Shown: positions 9,206-18,228, counted from the stretch's first letter. The stretch: DNA of 64,000 nucleotides from Anaerolineae bacterium (GCA_022071955.1 JAJVIM010000005.1:186001-250000); one strand, 5' to 3'. Made by a program: numbers and translations. The notes: generated from the letters alone by a model not told the origin.

Positions 9206-10570
9206 CTATCGCCGCATATTCCAAACGCCGGCTCCAATCAATCCGAGCAGGACAATTACGGATGCGCCGATGATCAAAAAAGAGTTGCTGGCTTTGTCTA
9301 ATATGCCGCCGCTGGGCGGGATAATCTGGGTAGTTTGGTTGGGGGTGGTCTGCGCCGGTTGCGATTCGGTGGCCGGCTGCTCGGCGGCGGCGGGTTGGGC
9401 CTGGTCGGGTTGCGCGGGCTGGCTGGGCAGCGATTGCACGGCGGGCGCTGCGCCCGCTTTTACCGGCACCAGTGAAACGCAATCGACGATAAAGCGAGTT
9501 GTGCGCCAGTTGGCCCATTTGCGCCAGGCGGTCAGGAAAATTGTCATTTTATCAGACCGTGCCCGCACTACGGTTTCAAAATCCTGAATTACGGCAATAT
9601 CCTCGTTATCTTTAGAAGTTTTGAATTCCAGTTTGTTTTCCTTAAATTCAACAACGTGCCGTTTTTCGAGCGGGACGGCCTGCCAGTCGGTGCCGCCGTT
9701 TGGATCAAACGAGATTTCGAGCGTGTGATTTTGGGCTTCTATCGGCGCTTCGGGGTCATCAGACTGCAGCGTTGCGGCCCCGCTTTGAATTTGAATGGTA
9801 CCGCTGATAGAAAACAGATAATCCTGGCCGGGCTTTACTTTGATTGTTTGGTACACCCCCAGCCGCATATCCGGCTCATCGGTCGATTGAATATGCAGCG
9901 ACAACGAGTTATTGGGCCGTCGATAAACCACGCCGGGAATCGGCCCAAACGGCGAGTTTTCTTCAGGGGGCTGGTTCGTCGCTTCGGCTGCGCCAACATC
10001 ATCCCGGCAAACCAGACCAAATTCCTGATTATCCTCGATGTTCACTTTGCCGTAGGTGTTGCTTTTGTACCAGTTCCAACCGTTGGGCACCTGGCCCGTA
10101 TCGGGCGGCTCAAATCCCAGCTCCGGCACCGGATAAAACCCATATTCAAAATTACCGTTGGTAATAAGATTGCTGGCGCCGGGTACCGACTCGGCCGGTG
10201 GCGCGAGATTATCCTGATTGGCAATGGGCGATTCGATGGCCGGGTTGTTGCCATAGGCTGTCGTTTCACAGGCCTGGCCGTTGCCATTGGTGTCAAGGTC
10301 GTACACATCGTAGCCGGCGCTGGCCAGACATTTGTCAAAACATGCCTGCGCCTGCTCGGCGTTGGAAAAATCGCGGCAATCGAGCGTATCTTTGGGCGCG
10401 CAGGTACAGTTGTCTCCGGCCTGAAACTGCCCGGTTTGAGCCACCGGCTGGTCGATTGGCCCGGCCGCCCGAACGTTGGTCGCACCCAGATAAAGCCCGC
10501 CGGCCAGCAGCAGCAAAATCGGCGCAAATACCGCTACAAAAATGGGTTTTGTTTTTGGCAAATTGTTCAT
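9206..10570 (-). CDS. Excalibur-domain protein anchored by N- and C-terminal membrane helices
   Basis: A 454-residue protein with a signal or anchor helix (about 10-32) and a C-terminal helix followed by WNMRR (about 428-454). Just after the signal, residues 59-102 form an excalibur calcium-binding domain: cysteines at 65, 77 and 101 and the DLDTNGNGQACE loop at 91-102. The middle (about 130-365) resembles a carbohydrate-binding-like beta sandwich (ITNGNFEYGF, NGWNWYK; SLSLHIQS). A Gln/Pro/Ala-rich stalk follows. It is probably a surface protein held to the membrane at its C terminus. The function is not known. Confidence 0.65.
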   Translation of the reverse strand: MNNLPKTKPIFVAVFAPILLLLAGGLYLGATNVRAAGPIDQPVAQTGQFQAGDNCTCAPKDTLDCRDFSNAEQAQACFDKCLASAGYDVYDLDTNGNGQACETTAYGNNPAIESPIANQDNLAPPAESVPGASNLITNGNFEYGFYPVPELGFEPPDTGQVPNGWNWYKSNTYGKVNIEDNQEFGLVCRDDVGAAEATNQPPEENSPFGPIPGVVYRRPNNSLSLHIQSTDEPDMRLGVYQTIKVKPGQDYLFSISGTIQIQSGAATLQSDDPEAPIEAQNHTLEISFDPNGGTDWQAVPLEKRHVVEFKENKLEFKTSKDNEDIAVIQDFETVVRARSDKMTIFLTAWRKWANWRTTRFIVDCVSLVPVKAGAAPAVQSLPSQPAQPDQAQPAAAEQPATESQPAQTTPNQTTQIIPPSGGILDKASNSFLIIGASVIVLLGLIGAGVWNMRR

Positions 10571-10859
10571 GTTAATCCACCCGCCTCACTCACTTTTGAC
10601 CGATCAACATGACATAATTATACCATCCTTTACAAAAAAGATAAACCCTCCCCTGAAAATACAATTATGAATTGTAATGCGTAATTCGTGTTGCATGTTC
10701 CGTAATTCGCTGACTCGCTGATTCGCTCTTTCGCAACACCTGTACTGCGACCGCAGGGAGAGCAGGCGCAAGTGTTCGCAATTCATCCTTCATCCTTCGT
10801 CCTTTGTCCTTTGTTTGATAGCGGGTTTTGCCTTATTATCCAGCCGGAGGTAATAATTT
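10571..10859. other. Intergenic region with degenerate heptamer-type repeats
   Basis: Between divergently transcribed genes. It holds iterated short motifs (ATTCGCT/GACTCGCT-type units near 10697-10735; CATCCTT/CGTCCTT/TGTCCTT-type units near 10784-10814). No RNA gene or convincing ORF is seen. A GGAGG site at its end serves the methyltransferase gene at 10860. Confidence 0.6.
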
Positions 10860-11609
10860 ATGGACCCGACTCAAAGATTCAGTAATCGTGTGGACAATTA
10901 TGTTAAATATCGGCCCGGCTATCCGGCTGAACTGCTGGCCTATTTGCGCGCCAACTGTGGCCTGACGCCTGAAACAGTTGTGGTCGATGTGGGTTCCGGG
11001 ACGGGCAAATTGACCCGGCTGTTTCTTGAAAACGGAAACACAGTCTATGGCGTGGAACCCAATGCCGACATGCGGCAGGCGGCGGAGCTGGTTTTGGCCG
11101 ACTTTCCCGGTTTTCACAGCGTGGCCGCGCCCGCCGAAGCCACCACGTTGCCTGCCAACCTGGCCGGGTTGGTAGTTGCGGGGCAGGCTTTTCACTGGTT
11201 CAACGCCCCCGCTGCCGTCGCCGAGTTTACCCGCATCCTCAAACCGGGTGGCCGGGTGGCGTTGGTTTGGAACGAGCGCGATGTTGCTGTGCCGTTTCAC
11301 AACGCCTACGAGCAAATGCTGACCAAATACGCGCTCGAATACCGCGCGGTTGACCACAAACAGGTGGGCGCAGCGCAGTTACAAAGCCTCTTTGGCGCGG
11401 CGGTGACCACTCAAATTTTTGGCTACACTCAGGAGTTTGATTTCGAGGGACTCAAGGGGCGGTTGTTGTCGTCATCGTATGCGCCGCTGGCCGGCCATCC
11501 CCACCACGAGCCGATGCTGCAGGAGTTACGCCGCATTTTTGAAGCGCACCAGCGCGACGGCAAAGTCTCTTTTATTTACCAGACCAAAGTCTACGTTATC
11601 CAGCTTTAA
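10860..11609 (+). CDS. Class I SAM-dependent methyltransferase
   Basis: A 249-residue single-domain Rossmann methyltransferase. Motif I is VVVDVGSGTGKLT (about 39-51). The acidic end of strand 2 is VYGVEPN (about 62-68). AGQAFHWFN (about 107-115) and LKPGGRVALVWNE (about 127-139) are post-motif strands typical of the Methyltransf_11/trans-aconitate methyltransferase-like group. The opening TQRFSNRVDNYVKYRPGYP is also characteristic of that group. The substrate cannot be inferred. It overlaps the convergent PyrD-like gene by four bases. A GGAGG ribosome site stands about ten bases before the ATG. Confidence 0.85.
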   Translation: MDPTQRFSNRVDNYVKYRPGYPAELLAYLRANCGLTPETVVVDVGSGTGKLTRLFLENGNTVYGVEPNADMRQAAELVLADFPGFHSVAAPAEATTLPANLAGLVVAGQAFHWFNAPAAVAEFTRILKPGGRVALVWNERDVAVPFHNAYEQMLTKYALEYRAVDHKQVGAAQLQSLFGAAVTTQIFGYTQEFDFEGLKGRLLSSSYAPLAGHPHHEPMLQELRRIFEAHQRDGKVSFIYQTKVYVIQL

Positions 11610-12430
11610 TCCTTTCGGATAGCCAGCGCCCGCGCCATCTCTTCGGCCCGAAGCGGTTCAACAAACAGCAGTGTGTCGAGCTGCACCGCGCTGGCTCCGG
11701 CCTGCAGCAGCGTTTGCGCCTGAGCCAACGCCTCAATCCCGCCGGCAGCCACCAGCGGCACATCGAACTCGGTGCGGAGCAGGTGAACCCGGTGCAGGGT
11801 GAGGGGGAACATCGCCGGGCCAAAAAACTGGCCGTGGAGGGTGGCCGTTGGCGGCGAACCGACTTCGGCCGCGCCGGCGGGGGCCGCGCCGATCACCAGC
11901 GCATCGATGCCGGCTTCAACCGCTGCCTCGGCCAGGTCAAGCGGCGCATCCAGCGGAATTTTGGCCAGCAGCGGCAGGTCGCTGCCATCGCGCATGGCCA
12001 GTACCCACTCCGCTACATCAACGGGCAGGGCCGCAGCCGGCAGTCCCAATTCCAGTCCGGCCAGCGCGTTGCTTCTGCTGAGCGCCCGCGCGGTGCGCTG
12101 CAGATTGTCCGGCTCGTCGGCGGGCAAATGGGCCAGCACCGGGCAGGGCAACCGCCGCCACACCCGGCCGTATTGCTGCAGCACCTTTTTTACCCCCGGA
12201 TTTTGCCGCCCGGTGTCGATAATCATTCCCCCGCCGCTTTCGGCCACGCGCGGGCCGGCGCTCCCCCGCTCCGGGCGCAGTGTGACCGGCCGGGTCACCA
12301 CCGCCCCAAACACAGACAGATCGAGCCAGCGCTGGTAAGCATCGCCGTAGCCGCCAAAGCCGGCGGCAATCAGCACCGGCGAGGCCAGCGGCAGGCCAAT
12401 TTTGTGACGCGGGGCCAGTTCGATCATCAT
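11606..12430 (-). CDS. Dihydroorotate dehydrogenase-like (PyrD-family) protein lacking the catalytic motif
   Basis: A 274-residue FMN-barrel protein of the dihydroorotate dehydrogenase family. Recognisable are the first strand (LASPVLIAAGFGGYG), VVTRPVTLRPERGS, the NPGVKKVL helix, and the C-terminal FMN phosphate site (PLVAAGGIEALAQA... GASAVQLDT). The usual N-x-S-C-P catalytic loop is replaced by ELGLPAAALP, and the INT motif reads ALVIGAAPAG, so the catalytic base seems absent. It starts directly after the PyrK-type gene, so both are probably one operon and may form a flavoprotein/iron-sulfur complex. Either a divergent class 1B enzyme or an oxidoreductase with another substrate is possible. 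Confidence 0.65.
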   Translation of the reverse strand: MMIELAPRHKIGLPLASPVLIAAGFGGYGDAYQRWLDLSVFGAVVTRPVTLRPERGSAGPRVAESGGGMIIDTGRQNPGVKKVLQQYGRVWRRLPCPVLAHLPADEPDNLQRTARALSRSNALAGLELGLPAAALPVDVAEWVLAMRDGSDLPLLAKIPLDAPLDLAEAAVEAGIDALVIGAAPAGAAEVGSPPTATLHGQFFGPAMFPLTLHRVHLLRTEFDVPLVAAGGIEALAQAQTLLQAGASAVQLDTLLFVEPLRAEEMARALAIRKD

Positions 12431-13198
12431 TTACCCCAACTCAATTTCGGCCAAATCGAAGATTGGGCCATCGCTGCAAGCCAGTTTGGGGCTGTGCCCG
12501 GCGGTTACGGCGCAGCCAAAACATGCGCCCACACCGCAGGGCAGCAGCTCCGGCGCGAGCAGCCCGAACAAAAAGCCGGACGTCACCCGCAGCCGAACCT
12601 GTTCGGTGTGCCGTTTGAGCGCCCGGTACAATTCCAGCGAGCCAACCGCCAGCACGGCATCGGCCCAGCGCAGCAGTTGCGGCAGGGCGTTTGCCAGTTG
12701 GCCGCGCTGTCCCTGCGAGCCATCGCGGGTAACGGCGAAAAATTCTACCGCCGCCGGCAGGCTGGCCACCGGATAGAGCGACGCGCTGCGGCGGCCGCCC
12801 TGTGCCAGCGTGACCGCGCCGCCGGCAGCCACGGTCAGTTCCATCTGCTGGAGCAGGGGGCTGAGCCACTGCTCGTCGCTGGCCAGCAGCAGGTTGGCCG
12901 CGCCGGCCGGCAGGCTGAAGCCGCGCCCCAGCGGGCCGAACATGTCCAGCGCGTCACCGGGCTGGCGCGAAATCAGCCACGACAGGCCGGGGTCAGTTGT
13001 GGGGCGCAGCAGCAGGGCAAACCGGTTGTCGCCGAGGTGTTGGGGGAAGATGGGGCGGCGCAGGTAGCAGGGATCGCAGCGCAGCAAAAAAAATTGCCCC
13101 GGCCCAAACGCGCCCGAAAATTCGGCCACGGCAAATGTCAACTGCCACCAGGCCGGGCCAATAAGCTGTTTTTCAAGAATGATGGCTTGAGTTTGCAC
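12431..13198 (-). CDS. pyrK: PyrK-like dihydroorotate dehydrogenase electron-transfer subunit
   Basis: A 255-residue protein with the ferredoxin-reductase-like layout of PyrK. It has an N-terminal FAD-binding barrel (GPGQFFLLRCDP, YLRRPIFPQ, DALDMFGPLGRGF) and a C-terminal [2Fe-2S] site with C221, C226, C229 and C241 followed by DGPIFDLAEI, as in the family. PyrK passes electrons from the PyrD flavin to NAD. The start is GTG 13198. The nucleotide-binding middle is somewhat degenerate. The next gene downstream (PyrD-like) begins one base after this stop. Since that partner lacks its catalytic loop, the true electron donor of the pair is uncertain. Confidence 0.7.
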   Translation of the reverse strand: MQTQAIILEKQLIGPAWWQLTFAVAEFSGAFGPGQFFLLRCDPCYLRRPIFPQHLGDNRFALLLRPTTDPGLSWLISRQPGDALDMFGPLGRGFSLPAGAANLLLASDEQWLSPLLQQMELTVAAGGAVTLAQGGRRSASLYPVASLPAAVEFFAVTRDGSQGQRGQLANALPQLLRWADAVLAVGSLELYRALKRHTEQVRLRVTSGFLFGLLAPELLPCGVGACFGCAVTAGHSPKLACSDGPIFDLAEIELG

Positions 13199-13223
13199 GT
13201 TGTATTTTCGCGTAGTGAATATG

Positions 13224-13952
13224 CTACAACTGCTCTATAACTCCCCTCAAAGCAGACAGGCTCGACGCCGTGGCGCTGGGTTTGATGTCGCGATGCTGGG
13301 CGTTGGTGGCTGATTCGTCCATTGTTACCAGCACGCTGGCCATGCCAGCGTTGTGTGCGCCCAAAATATCAACCGCCAGTGTATCGCCCACCACCACAAT
13401 CTCGGCAGGGGATAACTCCCAGCGGCTGGCGATCAACTGGAACGGTTCGGGTCGGGGTTTGCGCCAGCCCAGCCCGGCCGAACTGAACGTTGGCGACAGC
13501 CACGGCCGGAGGCTGCCCTGGTTGACCAGCCGCTGAATCAGCGGGTCGTCTGCCGCGTTGGAGCAGAGGCCCAGCCGGTAATCGGGAAACAACTTTTTGA
13601 GCGTGTCAACGGCGTCGGGGTAGGGTTGGCTGGCGGCCTCTTCCGGCCCAAAATAGATTTTCAACGCGGCTTCAACATGCGCCGTGGCTGCCGCCGGAGC
13701 GTCAATTTCGGTCAGCGCCCGGCGCAGCGTATCTTGCGCCTGTACCTCGGTTTGGCTTTGGCTGGCCTGTTGCTGGCTGGCAGCGATTTCGGCCAGAAAC
13801 GCCTCGATCAACGCGTCGGGGTCAATTTTGACATGCTTCTTTTTGAGATACCAGTCGGCCATTGCCGCGGCGCCCTCCCGGCGAACGGTGGGCCAGTCGC
13901 CGGTAAATTTGAGCAAGGTATTGCCCAGATCAAAAATTATTCCTTTTATCAA
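13224..13952 (-). CDS. HAD-superfamily hydrolase
   Basis: A 242-residue HAD subfamily I enzyme. Motif I is FDLGNTL (7-13), with the nucleophile Asp but Gly in place of the usual second Asp. Motif II is the LCSNAADD serine, motif III the lysine in GWRKPRPEPF, and motif IV is VVVGDTLAVDILGAHNAG. The helical cap covers about residues 20-110. Likely a phosphatase; the missing second Asp is found in other uncharacterised HAD proteins and leaves the chemistry open. Its ATG overlaps the stop of the upstream dehydrogenase gene by four bases (ATGA), so they are co-translated. Confidence 0.8.
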   Translation of the reverse strand: MIKGIIFDLGNTLLKFTGDWPTVRREGAAAMADWYLKKKHVKIDPDALIEAFLAEIAASQQQASQSQTEVQAQDTLRRALTEIDAPAAATAHVEAALKIYFGPEEAASQPYPDAVDTLKKLFPDYRLGLCSNAADDPLIQRLVNQGSLRPWLSPTFSSAGLGWRKPRPEPFQLIASRWELSPAEIVVVGDTLAVDILGAHNAGMASVLVTMDESATNAQHRDIKPSATASSLSALRGVIEQL

Positions 13953-14968
13953 TAGCCTGTCTCTCTGTTCACTGAATTTAGTAATGGCGCGCCGGCCAGA
14001 TACCGGCGCAGGTTTTCGGCAAAAAGATCGCTGGCGCGGTCATCGTACTTGTGGGTAAACCCGGAAATGTGCGGCGATAGAATGACGTTGTCCAGTTGCC
14101 ACAGCGGGCTGTCGGCGGGCAGCGGTTCCTGCTCAAACACATCGAGCATGGCTCCGGCGATTTGCTGCTGCCGGAGCGCCGCCACCAGCGCGGCCGTATC
14201 AACCAGCGGGCCGCGGGCAATGTTGACCAGTACGGCCGTTGGTTTCATTGCCGCCAGCGCTGCGGCGTTAATCAGGTGGCGGGTATCCGGGGTGAACGGC
14301 GCGGCCACCGCTACAAAATCACACTGCGGCAGGGCGGCGAGCAGTTGATCGGTCCGGTACATGGCATCTGGGTAGGCCGCCGTGGGGTCACCGATGCCGG
14401 GTTCGGCGTAAGTGCGCTGCGGAGTGCGTTCTCCGGTGCGGTTCACTGCCACAATCCGCATGTGCAGGGCGCGAGCCAGCCGGGCCAGTTCGCGGCCAAT
14501 AGCGCCGTACCCGATGATGCCCAGCGTACTGCCGTTCAACTCCGGGCCGGTAAATTCTTCCCAGCGATCTTTGGCCCACTCGGTCCGCTGCTGATAAGCC
14601 AGCATTTTACGGATTTTCCAGCGAAAGGCCAGCATCGCGGCCAGCGCGTATTCGGCAATGGGTATGGCGTGAACCCCGTTCAGGCTCGATATCAACACAT
14701 CGGCTTGCCGCCAGATGGGGGTGTCTGCCAATTTGTCTACGCCGGCGGTGTGTGTTTGAATCCATTTTAACCGGGGGTATTGATGCGCCTCAGTGACCCA
14801 TTTGCTCCAGCCGTACAGAATTTCAACCTGCTCGCGCAGGCCGGCCGGCACGTCGGCGGGCAGGGCATTGGGCATTTGCTGCACATCAAACTGCGGCGAG
14901 ACAGCTCGCAGCTTATCGAGCTGTGCCGGTGAAAAATTGACGGTGCTGAGCAGGGTGATAGTTTTCAT
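13949..14968 (-). CDS. D-2-hydroxyacid dehydrogenase (NAD-dependent)
   Basis: A 339-residue member of the D-isomer-specific 2-hydroxyacid dehydrogenase family. The NAD-binding motif is GIIGYGAIGREL. The catalytic Arg lies in VNIARGPLVD, the Glu in FEQEPLP and the His in LSPHISGFTH. These enzymes interconvert 2-oxoacids and D-2-hydroxyacids; the substrate here is not evident. I chose ATG 14968, preceded by GGAG, because the ten upstream residues of the longer frame are not family-like. It is co-transcribed with the HAD hydrolase, which it overlaps by four bases. Confidence 0.82.
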   Translation of the reverse strand: MKTITLLSTVNFSPAQLDKLRAVSPQFDVQQMPNALPADVPAGLREQVEILYGWSKWVTEAHQYPRLKWIQTHTAGVDKLADTPIWRQADVLISSLNGVHAIPIAEYALAAMLAFRWKIRKMLAYQQRTEWAKDRWEEFTGPELNGSTLGIIGYGAIGRELARLARALHMRIVAVNRTGERTPQRTYAEPGIGDPTAAYPDAMYRTDQLLAALPQCDFVAVAAPFTPDTRHLINAAALAAMKPTAVLVNIARGPLVDTAALVAALRQQQIAGAMLDVFEQEPLPADSPLWQLDNVILSPHISGFTHKYDDRASDLFAENLRRYLAGAPLLNSVNRETGY

Positions 14969-15098
14969 AAGTGGTGCATCTCCAAGGGCAAGGGGCAATT
15001 ATAACATACATCGGCCTTAACCGGTAAACGCGGGGCGCTCTCGCGGTTAATTTGCGGATTGATTTGATTGGCGGTAAGATGCAAAAAATGAAACCAGC

Positions 15099-15126
15099 GC
15101 CGGAGAATTGTCTCCGGCTTTTTATT
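15099..15126 (+). terminator. Intrinsic terminator hairpin just upstream of the homocysteine methyltransferase gene
   Basis: GCCGGAGA-ATTG-TCTCCGGC (perfect 8-bp stem, four-base loop) followed by TTTTTATT. The ribosome site of the next gene begins about 12 bases later, so it could act as an attenuator. No known riboswitch core is recognised in the leader upstream. Confidence 0.75.
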
Positions 15127-15142
15127 GAAATGGAGGTGGGAC

Positions 15143-16018
15143 ATGGCTGACTTACGACAACGGCTGGCCGAGCCGGGGATCATCATTATGGATGGGGCAA
15201 CCGGCACGCAATTAATGAAACTGGGGCTGCCGTCCGGGGTAGCGCCGGAGCTGTGGAATTTGCAGAATCCGGCAGCCATTAAGCAGCACTATCAGGCGTA
15301 CATCGATGCCGGTTCTGAGGCAGTTTTAACCAACACGTTTGGCGGCACCCGCGCCCGGCTATCGCTGAAACATGCCGGCGACCAGACTCATCAGATTAAC
15401 CTGGCTGCGGCGCAACTGGCCCGAGAAGTGGCCGGCGACTCGGTGCTGGTGTTGGGCTCGATGGGGCCAACCGGCCTGCTGATGGAGCCAATGGGGCCGC
15501 TCAATTACGACGAGGCAGTTACCCACTTTGCCGAACAGGCGGCAGGGCTGGTAGCAGGCGGTGTTCACGGCCTGCACATTGAAACCATGAGCGATTTGCA
15601 GGAAGCCAAAGCCGCCATTGTGGGGGCGCAGCAGGTGACTGATTTGCCGGTCACTGTAACAATGAGTTTTGATTCGCACGGCCGGACGATGATGGGCGTT
15701 AAACCGGAAGCCGCCGTCACCTTTTTGCTCAATTTGGGCGTGGCCGCGGTGGGGGTCAATTGTGGCCGCACGCTGGAAGAAAATCTGGTGGCGCTCACAG
15801 CCATGCGCCAGGCTGCCCCGGAAGCCACCCTCATTGCCAAGCCCAACGCCGGGCTGCCCCGTATGGAAGCCGGCGGCGAAATTGTGTATGATGTCACCCC
15901 CGAGGTGATGGCCGATTACGCGCTCAAATTCAAAACGTTGGGGGTTAAAATGTTCGGGGGCTGCTGCGGCAGTAATCCGGCGCATATTGCCGCCGTCAAA
16001 AACGCGCTCGCCGGGTGA
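15143..16018 (+). CDS. Homocysteine S-methyltransferase family protein
   Basis: A 291-residue zinc-dependent barrel. The opening [16 protein letters not shown] and LTNTFGG are typical. The three zinc cysteines are present: C207 in GVNCGRT and C274-C275 in FGGCCGSNP. These enzymes transfer a methyl group to homocysteine from donors such as S-methylmethionine or betaine, or form the N-terminal half of MetH-like systems; the donor is not readable. The start is ATG 15143 with a GGAGG site, rather than the in-frame ATG at 15125 that would place the ribosome site inside the gene. A terminator hairpin directly upstream suggests attenuation. The next gene overlaps or closely follows. Confidence 0.85.
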   Translation: MADLRQRLAEPGIIIMDGATGTQLMKLGLPSGVAPELWNLQNPAAIKQHYQAYIDAGSEAVLTNTFGGTRARLSLKHAGDQTHQINLAAAQLAREVAGDSVLVLGSMGPTGLLMEPMGPLNYDEAVTHFAEQAAGLVAGGVHGLHIETMSDLQEAKAAIVGAQQVTDLPVTVTMSFDSHGRTMMGVKPEAAVTFLLNLGVAAVGVNCGRTLEENLVALTAMRQAAPEATLIAKPNAGLPRMEAGGEIVYDVTPEVMADYALKFKTLGVKMFGGCCGSNPAHIAAVKNALAG

Positions 16019-16023
16019 GTCAA

Positions 16024-16728
16024 ATGAAACTTTCGGTAGTAATCCCCTGCTACAACGAAATCGACACGATCAATAAGATTGTGCAGACAGTGCTCGATGT
16101 GCCGCTGCCGCTTGAGCGGGAACTGGTCATTGTGGATGACTGCTCCAGAGATGGCACCCGGGAATATCTGGACACTCTCCGGGACCGGGAAAATATTGTG
16201 ATTGTTTTTCACGAGGTCAATCAGGGGAAAGGGGCGGCCCTGCGAACCGGTTTTAAGCACTCCAGCGGCGATTTGATTATCATTCAGGATGCTGATTTGG
16301 AGTACGACCCCAACGAGTACCCCAAACTACTCCGACCGATTCTGGAAGAAAAGGCCGATGTGGTGTACGGCTCGCGTTTTGTAGGCGGTGACAGCCACCG
16401 GGTATTGTATTTCTGGCATTCGTTGGGCAACCGGTTCTTAACGTTTTTGTCCAATATGTTCACCAACCTCAACCTCACCGATATGGAAGTGTGCTACAAG
16501 GTATTTAAACGCAGTCTGTTGGAAAAAATTGCGCTTGAAGAAGACCGCTTTGGTTTTGAGCCGGAATTTACCGCCAAAATTGCTCAACTCGATTGCGTAA
16601 TTTACGAGGTAGGAATTTCCTACTATGGCCGCACCTATGAAGATGGCAAAAAAATTGGCTGGCGGGATGCCGTCCGCGCTGCTTACGTCATTTTAAAATA
16701 TGGGGTCTTCAGGCCGAGAGTTGGCTGA
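16024..16728 (+). CDS. GT2 glycosyltransferase, polyprenyl-phosphate sugar synthase-like
   Basis: A 235-residue soluble GT-A enzyme like dolichol-phosphate mannosyl/glucosyl synthases: [14 protein letters not shown] at the N terminus, [20 protein letters not shown], the metal-binding [13 protein letters not shown] and a C-terminal [13 protein letters not shown]. It has no transmembrane segments. It probably loads a polyprenyl phosphate with a sugar, giving the donor used by GT39-type enzymes such as the one at the start of the window. ATG 16024 is used; an in-frame GTG at 16015 overlaps the previous stop and is possible. Confidence 0.82.
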   Translation: MKLSVVIPCYNEIDTINKIVQTVLDVPLPLERELVIVDDCSRDGTREYLDTLRDRENIVIVFHEVNQGKGAALRTGFKHSSGDLIIIQDADLEYDPNEYPKLLRPILEEKADVVYGSRFVGGDSHRVLYFWHSLGNRFLTFLSNMFTNLNLTDMEVCYKVFKRSLLEKIALEEDRFGFEPEFTAKIAQLDCVIYEVGISYYGRTYEDGKKIGWRDAVRAAYVILKYGVFRPRVG

Positions 16729-16734
16729 CAGTTT

Positions 16735-16763
16735 TTGACGCGCTCATCTTCGCGTGTTACAAT
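16735..16763 (+). promoter_or_regulatory. Sigma-70-type promoter for the GbsR-family gene
   Basis: TTGACG at 16735-16740, a 17-base spacer, and TACAAT at 16758-16763, ending 32 bases before the start codon at 16796. Confidence 0.65.
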
Positions 16764-16795
16764 TCATTCAGTAAACTTTGAAACTTTAGGCTTTT

Positions 16796-17332
16796 ATGAG
16801 CACTATTGACCGGGTTAAAGAAAACTTTATTTTGCACTGGGGCGAAATGGGGTCGTTGTGGGGGATTAACCGCACAATGGCCCAGATTCACGCGCTGCTG
16901 TTTATCTCGGATGGGCCGCTGTCGGCTAATGAAATAATGGATGAACTCCAGATTAGCCGGGGCAATGTGAGCATGGCGCTGCGCGAGTTGATTGCCTGGG
17001 GCATTGCCAGCCGGGTGCATATCAAAGGCGAACGGCGCGAATATTACACCACCGAAAAAGACGTGTGGACGATGTTCAGAATTATTGCCCGCGAACGCAA
17101 AAAACGGGAAGTTGACCCGACAATTTCTGTGCTGCGTGACAGCGTTAATAAGCTCAATGAATTGCCGAATGTTGATGGCCAGTATGAGCGACAGCAGATT
17201 CAAAGCCTGCTCGATTTTTTTGAGACCGGCGTTCAGGTTTACGAAGAGCTTGAAAGGCAAAACCCCAACAGCGTATTAAAATTGCTTGGGACCGCGTTAA
17301 AGGTTAAACGCAGCCTGTCTTTGGGGAATTGA
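16796..17332 (+). CDS. GbsR/MarR-family transcriptional regulator
   Basis: A 178-residue winged-helix regulator. The core (about 30-95) reads AQIHALLFISDGPLSANEIMDELQISRGNVSMALRELI (helix-turn-helix) and RVHIKGERREYY (wing), matching the GbsR family rather than plain MarR. The C-terminal half is helical and probably dimerises. GbsR proteins repress osmoprotectant or related transport genes, but no such gene is nearby. It has its own promoter, and the next gene (a membrane methyltransferase) follows 79 bases later in the same direction, so that gene is one possible target. Confidence 0.83.
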   Translation: MSTIDRVKENFILHWGEMGSLWGINRTMAQIHALLFISDGPLSANEIMDELQISRGNVSMALRELIAWGIASRVHIKGERREYYTTEKDVWTMFRIIARERKKREVDPTISVLRDSVNKLNELPNVDGQYERQQIQSLLDFFETGVQVYEELERQNPNSVLKLLGTALKVKRSLSLGN

Positions 17333-17411
17333 GCGGTTTTTATTGCCCTTAAATTTCAAAGTTTTCTAAAAATTATGAAAATATACCGTTGAAGTTTTTT
17401 AGGAGTGACCA

Positions 17412-18221
17412 ATGACAGCTAAACCGCAACCAGGCGTAGCCCCGGGACTGTTACAAAATCGGCATTATTCCGGGACTCTGGCCACTGTGCTCTATAACTG
17501 GCCCATCTTTGTGGGGATATTTTTGTTTGGGGTAGCAGCCTTAGTTTGCGCCAGTTTTTTGGCAGCTCCCTGGAGTGCTTTGTTGCTGGTCAGCGGGGTT
17601 GCTGCGCTGGCCTTTATTATTAGCGTTCCGGTTGTAGCCTATTTTGTTTACGATTGGGGCCAGTTCCGTGAATATGATCGTTTGTTTGAACTGGGGGAGC
17701 TGGCTCAGGCTAACGTGGTGATCGATGTGACTGCCGGCAAGCTGCGGGGGACACGGGGGCTGCTTTCGCGGGTAACGCAGGGCCATTATTTCATTGTCGA
17801 TATTTTTGACCCGGAAAAAATGACCGATCAGGCGTTACGCCGGGCACGGGAACTGGAGCCGTCGCTGGAGAGCGACCGCCGCATTTACCGGCGGTCGGCC
17901 AAGCCCAACCAGTTGCCCATCCCCCATAATTGGGCCGACGTGGTGTATTGCAGCTTCAGCCTGCACGAGCTGCAACGGGCCGTTGACCGTGACGCGATTT
18001 TTGCCGAATTTACCCGGATATTAAAGCCGAGTGGCCGGCTGCTCATCGCCGAACACGGCCGCGACTGGCGCAACCTGCTGGCCTTTGGCCCCGGCGTTAT
18101 CAGTTATTTTTCCGCATCGTGCTGGAACCGGCACATTGCCCGGGCCGGGCTGGTGGTGAAACATCACGAGCGCTGGCGCGGGCTGGTTCACCTGTGGGTG
18201 GCCGAGAAGAAATCGCGCTAG
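17412..18221 (+). CDS. Membrane-anchored class I SAM methyltransferase
   Basis: A 269-residue protein with two N-terminal hydrophobic segments (about 31-53 and 58-80) and a cytoplasmic methyltransferase-like domain. Motif I is atypical (VVIDVTAGKLRGT, about 97-109). Later strands are clearer: DVVYCSFSLHELQ (about 177-189) and RILKPSGRLLIAEHG (about 202-216). It could methylate a lipid or membrane quinone-type substrate; this is only inference from the anchors. An AGGAG site precedes the ATG. It ends seven bases from the convergent mutL gene. Confidence 0.65.
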   Translation: MTAKPQPGVAPGLLQNRHYSGTLATVLYNWPIFVGIFLFGVAALVCASFLAAPWSALLLVSGVAALAFIISVPVVAYFVYDWGQFREYDRLFELGELAQANVVIDVTAGKLRGTRGLLSRVTQGHYFIVDIFDPEKMTDQALRRARELEPSLESDRRIYRRSAKPNQLPIPHNWADVVYCSFSLHELQRAVDRDAIFAEFTRILKPSGRLLIAEHGRDWRNLLAFGPGVISYFSASCWNRHIARAGLVVKHHERWRGLVHLWVAEKKSR

Positions 18222-18228
18222 CCGCCAA

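Noticed and set aside
9656-10612. 318-residue plus-strand open frame
   Set aside because: Antisense to the excalibur-domain gene; its sequence shows no domain and lacks a ribosome site.
10604-10786. 60-residue minus-strand open frame
   Set aside because: Consists of the short iterated repeats of the spacer; no ribosome site.
11714-13240. 508-residue plus-strand open frame
   Set aside because: Antisense to the PyrD-like and PyrK genes, which have recognised motifs; Arg/Gln/Gly-rich composition is typical of a GC-rich shadow frame.
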